Positions 11,971 to 23,311 of a stretch of 64,000 nucleotides of DNA are shown in pieces. This DNA comes from Zanthoxylum bungeanum. Lineage: Eukaryota; Streptophyta; Magnoliopsida; Sapindales; Rutaceae. The notes beneath the pieces were generated by a model. It made no database searches, was not told where the DNA came from, and was given only the letters and a program-made list of their open reading frames with translations. Both the position numbers and the translations under genes were made by a program. The stretch is from the NCBI GenBank assembly GCA_019454045.1, contig SKCR01036751.1, positions 124,001-188,000 on the forward strand, in the 5' to 3' direction. Each line of letters begins with the position of its first letter. Positions within the stretch are counted from its first letter, which is position 1.

Positions 11971-12010
11971 TTGATTGATTGATTGATGTGATTGATTGAT
12001 TGAGTGATTG
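11971..12010. repeat. GATT-type tetranucleotide repeat in LTR
   Basis: Repeated TTGA/ATTG units, broken once by GATGTG. The same repeat lies at 19999-20039 in the partner LTR. Confidence 0.9.
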
Positions 12011-12597
12011 ACACACATCAAGTCACTTTTATAAAGTGACAATGAATAGTTGATGGGTGTAAGTGTAATAGTAAAAGTTGGTGGGAGTATTACCATTTTA
12101 TTTATTTGATTTATTATTTGGTAAATGCTTTGTATATTTTATGGAAAAATATATAAACCTTTTTGGAAAAGGTTTTACCAACTAATTACACAACTTTATC
12201 ATTTATTTTTCTCTCTCCATCTCTCACGCCCAAAAGGCTTGAAAAGCTCACTGGTTTTGAACCATTTTCGCGTGACTTTGAGGGAAGCAAAGAGTGGTTT
12301 TTATGGTAAAAGGCCAAGTGCTAGCACACTTACGACACTTGCAAAGGTGGTAGAGAGGTTCACCCATGAGCCGGGATCCGTCCGACGAAGCTAGGAGCTT
12401 CGTTTCGCAGCTCAAAATCAGAAAATGGACGGCAGTGAACTGCATGCAGTGGGCGTCCTTGGCAGTGAGCAAAGTGGCTTCATTCGTCTTCAAATCGTCT
12501 TAACCGATCGATGTGAGTATTCCGCTACCTCCGTTGATGTGTTCACACATTGTTTTCATGTCTTGTTTGATCTTGGGACCTAGATTATCACCAACAA

Positions 12598-12611
12598 TGG
12601 CATCAAGAGCT
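12598..12611 (+). other. Inner copia primer-binding site (initiator Met tRNA), degenerate
   Basis: TGGCATCAAGAGC directly after the 5' LTR. It corresponds to the plant initiator-Met primer site TGGTATCAGAGC with a substitution and an inserted A, so priming would be impaired. Confidence 0.8.
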
Positions 12612-13579
12612 ATAGGTTCAAGCATGAAAATGTAGGGCTTAAAATTGGGTATTTTGTATTTGAGCATGATTTAATGAAATTGGATGTTTGCATGCTTAAT
12701 ATATGTTATATTGAAGATTGATTTGATCAATTTCAACAAAATGTGATTGGATCAATTTTGCCCAAATTTTTCATCTTGGCCGAATGTGTATTGATTTTTG
12801 GGTTCTTGGAATTTTTTGATTTTGATTCGTTTGATGAGTTGGAATCATTAAGGATAATGTTAATTTGAAACTAATTGGATTGGATTTTGAATTGAACATA
12901 AAATCCCCAAAAGTTATCACCTTGGCCGAATGTAATTATGCCCTAATGTCTTGGTACATTTTGATTTTAGGACATTGGATGTGTATGAAATCATAAGGAT
13001 GTTGATTTAATGTCGATTGTGGGTTTGATTGGATTGAAACCAAATCGGACACAAAATCCCTCCTTTGGCCGAGAGCTTTAAAGCATGTAATGGGTTTGAT
13101 TTTTTCATTTATGTGTTGGACGTGATAATGATAATGAGCATGATTAATTGGACTAATTTGGTGTTTTGGAAGTATTGATTTAGTTTTAATCATGTAATGC
13201 ACTTTAGGTAATTAAATTGCGGAATTGGATTCATGTGATTTAGTTATTTAGGCCTTAAATTGGATTTGGGCTTCTAATATTGTAATTGAACTTATTGGGC
13301 TTGATTTTATCAAGTTGGGTTTAGACCAAATGGATTGGATCCAATGGGGCCCAAAACCACTTCCGTTAAGCCCATTGCGACTTAATGAACCTTTAAAGTT
13401 TAATTGGGCCTAATGGGTCAAGATTGATTTATGGGCTTATGGGGTAAATCCCGGATTGGATTTTGGTTATTCGGATTGACCCGAGTTGACCAAAAGTCCA
13501 CGCCTTAAGAAATCAATTAAAAGCCCATTAGACTTTAATTGAATTGACGTTGGACGTTGATCGGTCTTTGAGACGCGTT

Positions 13580-13688
13580 ACGATTAAATTTGGAATTTAA
13601 GTCGTAAAAGGTTTATTAGTAAAGTGTGATATTTAATTTGGAGTTAAATAACGAATTAGAATTGAATGCATATTAAATTGGATTTAAT
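13580..13688. repeat. Three TGG-centred palindromes in the leader
   Basis: 13580-13605 (11-12 bp arms with one gap), 13630-13650 (arms TATTTAATT/AGTTAAATA, one mismatch) and 13672-13688 (ATTAAAT-TGG-ATTTAAT). They are of the same design as the LTR array. Confidence 0.85.
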
Positions 13689-14322
13689 GACGTAGTTTAA
13701 TTTAATTCGAGAATTTGTACTTTGAGTACTTATTCGCAAAACGAGTTCGACTCGAGCAAAATCAAATCATTGTTTGAACATTGGATGATCACATAATTAT
13801 CAGATTAATTAATTTGATTAGATTGATTGATAGCATGCTTATGTGTGAATACGTGGTTGTGATGAATGAATAATGTATATCGGATGGATATTAGTCGGGT
13901 GGGGCAATTTTGGAAATTATTGTAATAAATTCGATTTATTAAATTGGACCTGCGTGTCCAGCCTTATCACCTCTAGTCTCTTTGAATTCTCTTATCACCT
14001 ATTCCCCTCAATGTAAATGAGGTTTCTTTAGAAGTGTAGTGTAACGGGTAGAAGTAATACAAGTGCTAGCTGCTGAGAGAGAAAAGGAGAGATTTGATCT
14101 AGGATCAATGTGTTAAGTATCCATCTGCATATCATTATTATTTTATTTTCATACTCGTTTTATTATGTGTTTAGAATGCATGTTTAAGGGTGTATGATGA
14201 TGAGACCTTAACAAAGATAATTAAATTGGTAGCCAATTTGCACGCGAAAAGCCCTCATCAAATATCATGCGTCTTTTCCTTCCATTGAGTGATTCTTACT
14301 CAAGATCCTAGATTGGCATGGG

Positions 14323-14698
14323 TTGTTGGCCAAAGTCAAGCCCTTGTCCGTCGAAGATGTGTTTGAATCACGAGGCTTTGTTCCATATTTGTGTCATGTC
14401 CAAGTTGTGGTTTGTTGGCCAAAGTCAAGACCACTTCTTGTCCATCGACATTGATTACGAAGCTTCCATGGTCAATGGGTCCACGCTTGACTGGGATCAC
14501 TAGGTTTGTTGTGCCAAAGCCAAGGCCTAGTTGATTCAGAGGAAAAAGGTTAGGGTATATATTCGATATATAGGCATATATAAGATATATGTTTCGGACT
14601 TGGATGTCCACCTACTGGATCTAGGAGTTGGATGGGATCCAATTGATCTTCGAGATCTACCTAGTTAACTATCATACAATTTATTGGCCAAAGTCAAG
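14323..14698 (+). repeat. Dispersed 18-bp direct repeat TTGTTGGCCAAAGTCAAG
   Basis: Copies at 14323-14340, 14412-14429, about 14506-14525 (variant GTGCCAAAGCCAAGG) and 14681-14698. Homologous copies lie at 22492-22509, 22651-22670 and 22824-22842 and, reversed, at several places in 53255-53605. Each holds the palindromic core TTGGCCAA or a derivative. Confidence 0.85.
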
Positions 14699-14874
14699 AT
14701 TGTGTGATACTTTAACGGGATCCTAGCCCACTAGGAAACACGGTTTCCCGAGTACTCGACAGAGGGTTAGAGGCTCGACGAAAAATAGTGGGAGGCAAGA
14801 ATTGAATTTGTAATATTCGTTCAATTACTCGCCATACGCGCTCAAACAAATATTACTCGTCAAATAATTAAAAG

Positions 14875-15077
14875 TATTAGTTGGACTAATATTTAATGTT
14901 GTTTTTAAATAATATAGTTTGACTATATTCAAATAAATTCAATAAATAGTTGATTTTATAATTGGATTATAGTAATCAATATAATTGAATTAATATTATA
15001 GTTGATTGAATAATTGGATTATTATAATCATTATGATAAATAGTTACTAAAATAATTGATTAAATAGTTGGACTATT
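14875..15077. repeat. Second cluster of TGG/TTG-centred palindromes in the leader
   Basis: TATTAGT-TGG-ACTAATA at 14875-14891, AATATAGT-TTG-ACTATATT at 14911-14929, TATAAT-TGG-ATTATA at 14957-14971, AATAAT-TGG-ATTATT at 15009-15023 and AATAGT-TGG-ACTATT at 15063-15077. They lie directly upstream of the gag remnant. Confidence 0.88.
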
Positions 15078-15161
15078 AAAATCAAGAAACACTGAAAAGT
15101 TGGACATTTAAATATAATCTTGGATTACAATATTTAAATGGTTTAAATTTTCAAATTGGGA

Positions 15162-18100
15162 ATGAAATTTCAGGATGATCCTGGAAATAAATAATAAGTT
15201 ACTTTATTGGATAAAATAACCTATTATGCCTAAACCCTGAATTAGGCAAAATTAGTGGAACATAATCTTAAGAAGTATTATGTGATGATGACTTATAGTG
15301 CTTAATTCAATATACTTGTAATAAATCTATGTTTAGATTTAAGAAGTATTAAATTTGCAATTAATAATTCTTGGAGAATTAATGACTAATCTCAAGGAGA
15401 CAAAGTCAAACTTTGCAATTAGATAAATAGCGCAAGGCGCACTTTACGTCAATATTCTAGAAATCCAAGGCTTGGCCAAAGACTTCTGAAATATTGAAAA
15501 GGGGTAAAGGCAATATCGTTATTATCTTCTGGGAAGATACAAGACATATCCCGAAGTGGCTGTCGTTTGGATATGGCAGACACGAAGGAATTAAAGAAAG
15601 GGCAAGGCTCTGACTTTAAGGATGTTTGTCAAAATTATGTCCATAACTAGATAAAAATTGGATTTTAAAATACTTAGTATGGTACATAAAATATATGCAA
15701 TGATGTTCAGAATCTGTTGTGAGCATGATACTAACTTCAAGCTGAGGTTAATCTGCGAATCGAAAACGGGACGAAAGTCGCTGTTTCGACCGTAGATACC
15801 TAAGTTTAGGAACTACCTTCGGTATGTACCTAAATTAGGAAACTGTTATAATGTAACTAGTTAGACTAGAACATTATCTCTATATCAGTGTTTAATCCAT
15901 TGTGGATAAACCTTTATATTCTAGAACACTAAAGTGTTTCATTATATAAAGATGACATTGAGATAAACACATTAGATGTGAATAACAGTATTTATATTTT
16001 GAATATAATAAAAATCTCGAACATATAATATGACAAACTAATAGCTCATACTGATCTGATCAGATGAAACTAATTGTGGCATTGTTGTCTGGGACACAAT
16101 TAAACAAGAGTCGTATATCCACACTTTTGAAGAGTGGGTACTACGACTGATTTGACTGATCAAATAATGTCTACGAATCTAGTTTATTAGGTAAGGTACC
16201 TAAAATACTATTTACTTGGTAAAAGTGCAAATGCCACCGATCTGATAGCCCTATTCATAGTGAAGTAAGTGGGCACATATCTAGCTAGGCTAGATGTGGA
16301 TATGAATGTTTCGTGACCTTAACGTATGTGGCATCACGTTATGGTTATGTGTTTCTTTTAAAGAACACAAATCAGAAACTTTTAGAGTTTCGACACGAAA
16401 TAGACAAACAGATCGGATAAAGTATTAAACCGTCACGGTAAGACCGTAAATGAAAATACTTAAGCAATAAGTTTCAAATATACTTGAAAGAGTATAGTAT
16501 TCTTTCAAATGAGGACTCATCCCGAGACACGTCAGTTTGACGGTGTGTCCGTACGGAGAAACCGAATTTTGTTGGACATGATAAGGTTAATCATGAGTCG
16601 CTCTGAGCTACCTTTTCCTTCAAAGATAAGCATAATGCAAAACTTATTTTGAATAAGGTTCCATGTAAATTCTGTTTGACAGACTTCATATTAGATATGA
16701 ACGGAAAGAAACCGGGTTTCACACTCCTGTAGATTTGGGTATGCTAGCCTAAGTTTGGATGATACCAAACAAGAACCCAAATCGGATAAGTGCCAAATAT
16801 AGGTTATCCTAGGGAAAAACCATAAGTATAGTACTTATACATCTCACTTGAACAATTGTAATTGTTGCTCGCCATGCGGTCTTCCTTAGAGGATTACCGA
16901 TATGCAGTGGTCAGTGGGAGGATGGTATAACTCGATGAAAATCGGAGTAATACTGTTTCAGGCACGAAGTCCTTAATGGAACACAAATAGTTCATCAAGG
17001 ATGAAACTATACCGTTAATCTTCGTATACACAAGAAATTGCATAGATCGGAGAGAATCAGAAAACAACCTGGGGTATGGGTTTCTGATCTCACCTAATAA
17101 AGATGTCAATCTTGTTGAGGCATAACAACCGACTACGTAAGAAGGGGTGATACAAGGTATCGACTTCCGTCATGGCAAAGTGCCATGAGTCCAAAATGGA
17201 TTCCATGTATAACAACTATGTTTGGACACTAGTTGATGTACCATAAGGCATTGTGCCTATAGGTACTGTATAAGTCTTCAAGGAAGACATATATGGATGG
17301 CAACATACCAACATACTAAGCTAGGCTTATAGCGGAAAGGTATCGTTATCAACATTGGGTTGATTACGGTTCAACCTTTTACCTGTTGCCACGGCAAATC
17401 CATTTAGAAAATACTTGCAGTAGCTGCACGTTTCATTTATGAACTGTTTCAGTTAAAGATTAAAATCGCTTTCCTTAAACGGAAACCCTTTGGAGGATGT
17501 TTATAACATCCTGACGATTTTGTCGTACTAAAACCAGTAAACAAGGTTTGCAGGTTATTCGATCCATGTTTGGATTGAAACAAGCATTAGGTTCTTGGAA
17601 TCATCATTTTGATGTAATCATAATGGTTTATGATTTAATTCAAAAACGAAAATGATTCTTGTGTACTAGAAGGGTTAGTGGGAGCGCACTGACAAAGAAT
17701 GTCCTTTAATAAAATAATGATAACATATGTCATTTCTTGGAAATGAAATTCCCATATAAAATAATTGGCGAAAGCTTTGGCTTTCGAGAAAATTCTCCGT
17801 AGAATTCTTGGGAGTAACAACCTTTATTCTATGAATAAATATCTACTGAGATAGATTAAGTTGTTAAAACTCTGCGAGAACTTGTACATTGAAAAATATA
17901 CATGACCAGGTGTCTCATACGCTTTGAGCATATGGATTCACTATCAGGCCAATCCGGATGATGGTCACTGGATTGATGTTAAGAACATCCGTTAGAATCT
18001 TAGAGATGTAAGGATGTTGTCTTAATCTGTGGAGAATGAGAACTTGAAGTGACTGGGATCACTACAGCAAGTTTCAAAACCGATAAAAACGACTGAAAAT

Positions 18101-18300
18101 CGCAAATGATACTATACAGTTTGAGTAACGGTACAGTGAGCTGGAAATATTCCAAGCAAGATACTGTTGCCGAATAAACAACAAATGCGGATAATTGCTG
18201 CAGCTGAAGCAGCAAAAGAAGCCATTTGGATCGATAATAAATCTAATTAGATTAGATATATTTCTGTTAGCAGCTGAGCTAGGCGTCAGCACAGGCTAAA
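15162..18300 (+). pseudogene. Inner copia gag-pol, heavily decayed
   Basis: Recognised by alignment with the better minus-strand copy. Gag begins near the ATG at 15162. A GAG-pre-integrase phrase (LWHCCLGH-like) lies near 16075-16100; integrase remnants at about 16230-16700 keep SRYGYVFLLK; RT remnants occupy about 17140-17800; the RNase H end lies near 18150-18250. Stops and single-base indels occur every few dozen bases and no ORF over about 75 codons remains. The zinc knuckle and the YVDD box cannot be found. It cannot encode working proteins. Confidence 0.85.
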
Positions 18301-18504
18301 GAATTAATGGTCTCATCAACGATCCAGATATATACTTCGACTATTCATCTGATTCGTTCGGATCATACATCGTGGCGATGTGATGATCGTACAAATCGCA
18401 TCAGACGATAATCATGAAAATCCACTGACGAAACCTTTTCTCAGCAATTTGAGCTAACCGTACATAGTTCGGGTGTTAGGCACTCGAGTGACTGGCTATA
18501 GGCC

Positions 18505-18514
18505 AAGTGGGAGA
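18505..18514 (+). other. Inner copia polypurine tract
   Basis: AAGTGGGAGA one base before the 3' LTR start at 18516. The same tract precedes the outer copia 3' LTR and, reversed, the minus-strand copia 3' LTR. Confidence 0.9.
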
Positions 18515-18515
18515 T

Positions 18516-20633
18516 TGTTGGACAATTATGACCCATAGCATCAATATTTGTACAGATCATTGTGTTGTTGTACAAATTAACTATGTGACAAAGGAAATTG
18601 CACTCTTATCATTTGTGATTAGATCACCAAGATGTATAAATGATGAGAGGTCTTTATGATTGTTCCTTGATGAGAATGATATGAGACAGTATCAATCAAC
18701 GAAGGATAAATCATTAAATATCCCTAGTCAGAGTATTATCGAGACTGGATATCGATAAATACGTAAAAGACTAGTATCGTACTTGTGCGCGTTGTGAGCC
18801 ACAACGGCGTAGTTCTCTCATATACTTAAGTATTGGATACTTATGCAAGTGCAGTAGGAGGTTGTGTTTCACCGACGGTACGGGAAACAGCTTCGCTCTG
18901 GATAGACCCCCTCGGAATCCCATTGGTAGTTTGACTATGTGTCTATGGGAGTCCGACATCAGGGTTGGTGTATTTGGTCTTAACCTGAGACTTGCACCGC
19001 TAATGCTTACGACAATCAATATACTTTGGTTGAGGTCGTCTAGGGCTTTAATCGGTTCTGTGTACGCCGATACTAGGTATATTGAGAATCGTAGAGTATT
19101 GGGTGTGATGTCAAGACGGAAGTATCACTCCAGTCATAGTGGAGATGATGTCACGTAGGATACGGTATTAGTACTCTTAAGTGTTGCGCGGCCATCGGGA
19201 TATTATGACTAGGTCATGTATATCTGATTATAGAGACTAGTTACCAGACATCCGACATGTGCTTCGTACGGGGCAGACACAACTCCAGCCTCAGGCCTAG
19301 CACGTGACAGTCCGATACTGGATCGAAATACGCAATACTACGGTATACTACGCTTGATATAGATCTTAAATATTCTTAAATGAATATGACCGGAGAATTG
19401 GGTAGACTTGGTGCTTTGCTAGAAGTCGACCTTGTCTCGTAAATCGGTAGAACGTAGTACTTGGTACGTACGCGATTCAGATACTCCGACGACCGCATTT
19501 ACTGCCAACTTATCCGGGGATCTCATGGGTCGCTTCCCGATAATCCACCGATGATGCATAACTCACACTCTTAAATAATCTGGGATTATATAGAAGAGAG
19601 AGAAAATTAATCTAGGATTAATTACGGAGATATTTTATCTAGGATAAAATATCGTCTAGAGAGAGATAATGATTAATTTGGAATTAATCGGTAAATTAAT
19701 ATATTTGATATATTAAACGAAATTGGATTTCGACGCGGAATTGAAATTGGATTTTAATACGGGCGAACGAATTAATTTAGAATTAATTCGTTAGCGACGT
19801 GAATAGTGAATTCGCTGGGCATAATCATTTAATTACGACGCAACGGATAAATCGTTAATTTGGAATTAACGAACCCGAGCCCGAATATGATTGCGAGTGC
19901 ATTCGTATTTCGAATTCGAGTGCGGTACGCAAGTCACATCAAGCGTCAAATCATTCGTCACATCAAGCGTCAAATCTATAGTCACTTTGAGTGATGCATT
20001 GATTGATTGATTGATGTGATTGATTGATTGAGTGATTGACACACATCAAGTCACTTTTATAAAGTGACAATGAATAGTTGATGGGTGTAGGTGTAATAGT
20101 AAAAGTTGGTGGGAGTATTTACCATTTTATTTATTTGATTTATTATTTGGTAAATGCTTTGTATATTTTACGGAAAATATATAAACCTTTTTGGAAAAGG
20201 TTTTACCAACTAATTACACAACTTTATCATTTATTTTTCTCTCACCATCTCTCCATCTCTCACGCCCAAAAGGCTTGAAAAGCTCACTGGTTTTGAACCA
20301 TTTTGGCGTGACTTTGAGGGAAGCAAAGAATGGTTTTTATGGTAAAAGGCCAAGTGCTAGCACACTTACGACACTTACGAAGGTGGTAGGGAGGTTCACC
20401 CATGAGCCGGGATCCGTCCGACGAAGCTAGGAGCTTCGTTTCGCAGCTCAAAATCAGAAAATGGAGGGCAGTGAACTGCATGCAGTGGGCGTCCTTGGCA
20501 GTGAGCAAAGTGGCTTCATTCGTCTTCAAATCGTCTCAACCGATCGATGTGAGTATTCCGCTACCTCCGTTGATGTGTTCACACATTGTTTTTCATATCT
20601 TGTTTGATCTTGGTACCTAGATTATCACCAACA
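18516..20633 (+). repeat. Inner copia 3' LTR (2,118 bp)
   Basis: Nearly identical to 10490-12596, including the palindrome array (about 19570-19880) and the GATT repeat (19999-20039). It is followed by the GAAGA duplication at 20634-20638 and then the rest of the outer LTR. Confidence 0.95.
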
Positions 20634-20638
20634 GAAGA

Positions 20639-20929
20639 TGGAAGATTTGTTGCAAATATTTTCATTGCTGGCACATAAATGGTCATCCAAGGTGATAGGG
20701 AAACATATTCATGAGCATGGAATTCATCAACAAAAGCTTAGAGCTTGAAGGTCATCCATGGAGTCCAAATTAGTTGCTTGGCCGAGAGCTTCACAATGAT
20801 GAGCAAAAGTTTTGTTCTTCGATGCATCCAATCCGTTCATTGTGAGTATGATTCTGCCATTCTTTTTTGAGTATTCACATGTGTTTCATTGCTTGTAAAT
20901 GATCCTTGGGACTTAATAGAAACCCAATA
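20639..20929 (+). repeat. Outer copia 5' LTR, last 291 bp
   Basis: Continues the LTR that stops at 10489. It aligns with 28512-28804 of the 3' LTR and ends CCCAATA (CCCAACA in the 3' LTR). Confidence 0.92.
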
Positions 20930-20930
20930 A

Positions 20931-20943
20931 TGGTATCAGAGCC
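20931..20943 (+). other. Outer copia primer-binding site, exact
   Basis: TGGTATCAGAGCC, one base after the LTR end; the standard plant copia primer site for initiator-Met tRNA. Confidence 0.95.
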
Positions 20944-23311
20944 ATTTTGAGCATGAAACTTTTTAAGGTTAAAATTGGGTAAAATGGATTTGAGCATGAT
21001 TTAAAGAAATTGGATGATTGAGTATGATTAAAACATGTTTAATTGGAGATTGATTGGATCAATTTCATGAAATATTATTTGGAACAATTTTGCCCAAATA
21101 CCTTAGCTTGGCCGAGAGGTATATATGCCCTAATGTCTTGGAATTTTGTTTTTTGATTCATTGGATGAGTTGGAAACAATTGGAAATGTTGATTTAATGT
21201 CGATTATGGATTTTATTGGATTGAAACTGAATCGGACATAAAATCCCCACAAAGTCGAGACTTGAAGCATGTAATGATGGGTTTGATTTTTGATCAAAAT
21301 GTGTTGGACATGTGACGATGATAATGAGCATGATTAGTTGTATAAATTGATGATTTGGAAATGTTGATTTATGTAATTAATTATGTTACACACTTTAGGT
21401 TAATTAGATTATGAAATTGGAATTTTTGTGATTTAATTAATTGGGCTTAAATTGGATTTGGGCTTGAAAAGTTGTTATTGGGCTTTAATGGGCTTGGTTG
21501 TACCAAGTTAGGTTGAGGCTAAATTGGTTGGATCCAATTGGACCCAAAACCGTTTCCGTAAAGTCTAAATGCGACTAATGGACCTTGAACTTTAATTGGG
21601 CCTAATGGGCCTAAATTGGTTTCAAAGGTATATAAGGGTGATTCCTTTAATCTTGGTTTGACCCAAGTTGACCAAAAGTTCATGTCTTAAAAAATTAATT
21701 GAAAGCCCATTGGACTTTAATTAATTAACATTGGATGTTAATCGAGCTTCGAGACCCGTAACGATTAAATTTGGAATTTAAGTCGTAAAGATTCTTAACA
21801 AAGTGTAATATTTTTGGAATTAAATAATTGATTAGTATTAAATACAAGTTAAATTGGATTTAATGTTGTAGTTTAATTTAATTCAAGAATTCGTACTTTG
21901 AGTACTTATTCGCAAAACGGGTTTGACTCGCGCAAAATCAAATCGTTGTTTGAACATTGGATGGTCATTAATTATCAGATTAATTAATTTGATTAGATTG
22001 ATTGATAGCATGCTTGTGTGAATACATGGTTGCGATGCATGAATAATGTATATCGGATGGATATTAGAAGGGTGTGGCAATTTTAGAAATTATTGTAATA
22101 AATTTTGAATTTATTAAATTGGACCTGCGTGTCCAGCCTATTATCTCCTTTCTCATTGTATTTCTCTTCTCACCTATTCCCCTCAATGTAAATGAGGTTT
22201 CTTTAGAAGTGTAGTGTAATGGGTAGAAGTAATACTCGTGCTAGCGGGAGAGAGGAAAGAGAGAGATTTGATCTAGGTTCAATGTGTTGAGTATCCATCC
22301 GCATATCATTATTATTTATTTATATGTGCTTTATTATGTGTTTAGAATGCATGTTTAAGGGTGTATGATGATGAGACCTAAACAAAGATAATAAATTGGT
22401 TGCCAATTTTCACGCTAAAACCCTCACAAAATATTAAGCGTTTTTCCTTCCCTTGAGTGATTCTTACTCAAGATCCAAGACTAGCATTGGCTTGTTGGCC
22501 AAAGTCAAGGCCTTTGTCCGTCGAGGAGGTGTTTGAATCATGAGAGCTTTGTTCCATATTGGTGTCTTGTCCAAGTCGTGACTTGTCCATCAACATTGAT
22601 TACGAAGCTTTCTATGGTCAATGGGTTCTGCTTAACTGGGATCACTAAGTTTGTTGTGCCAAAGCCAAGGCTTAGTTGATTCAGAGGAAAAAGGTTAGGG
22701 AATATATTGGATATTTGGCATATTTAAGATATATGTTTCGGACTTGGATGTCCACCTACTGGATCTAGGAATTGGATGAGATCCAATTAATCTTAGAGAT
22801 CTACCTAGTTAAGTATCAAATAATTTGTTGGCCAAAGTTAAGATTGTGTGTTATTTAACGGGATCCTAGCCCACTAGGAAACACGGTTTCCCGAGTACTC
22901 GACAGAGGGTTAGAGGCTCGCCGAAAAATAGTGGGAGGCAAGTATTAGATTTGCAATATTCGTTTAGTTACTTGCCATACGCGCTCAATCAAATATCATT
23001 CGTCAAATAAATTAAATGTTAGTTGGACTAATATTTAAATCGTTGTCTTAAAACAGTTGGACTGTATTCAAACTAATTCAATAAATAGTTGATTTTATAA
23101 TTGGATTATAGTAATCAATATAATTGAATTTTACAAATTAAAAGTATAGTTGATTATATAATTGGAATATACTAATCATTATGTTAAATAGTACCTAAAA
23201 TCATTGATTAAATAGTTGGACTATTATAATCATGATTAAATTGAAAGATAAGTGTTTAAAACATAATCCTAGGGAAAATGTGTTTAAACGACTTTATTTT
23301 ACAAATTGGGA
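20944..23311 (+). other. Outer copia non-coding leader
   Basis: Homologous to 12612-15161. It carries the same AT-rich first half, leader palindromes near 21765-21865, three copies of the TTGTTGGCCAAAGTCAAG motif (22492, 22651, 22824) and palindromes near 23010-23235. No coding signal. Confidence 0.85.

Larger units (their letters stand above)
10490..12596 (+). repeat. Inner copia 5' LTR (2,107 bp)
   Basis: Starts TGTTGGACAATTATGACCC and ends CACCAACA. It carries the palindrome array (11547-11843), a GATT-type tetranucleotide repeat (11971-12010), a TATA-like ATTTTATGGAAAAATATATAAA stretch split over 12134-12160, and a CT-rich run near 12205-12225. The short ORFs inside (for example 12125-12394) also occur in the partner LTR because the DNA is duplicated; they show no protein family signal. 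Confidence 0.95.
12612..15161 (+). other. Inner copia non-coding leader (2.5 kb)
   Basis: No coding signal. The first half is TTGGATTTG/GGGCTTAATGGGCC-like, AT-rich sequence. It contains palindromes at 13580-13605, 13630-13650 and 13672-13688. A purine-rich segment (14060-14110) follows, then an 18-bp motif repeated four times at 14323-14698 and a second palindrome cluster at 14875-15077. The same layout occurs in the outer copia (20944-23311) and, reversed, in the minus-strand copia (52857-55162). Confidence 0.85.
10490..20633 (+). mobile_element. Inner Ty1/copia retrotransposon, complete ends
   Basis: A 10,144-bp element with LTRs at 10490-12596 and 18516-20633, a primer site, a long leader, decayed gag-pol and a polypurine tract. 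The target duplication GAAGA (10485-10489 and 20634-20638) is exact, and the sequence on either side joins into the LTR of the outer copia. The LTR pair is very similar by eye (a few differences per 100 bp), yet the coding part is full of stops and small indels. It is a close relative of the outer element and of the minus-strand copia at 47203-57040. Confidence 0.95.
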
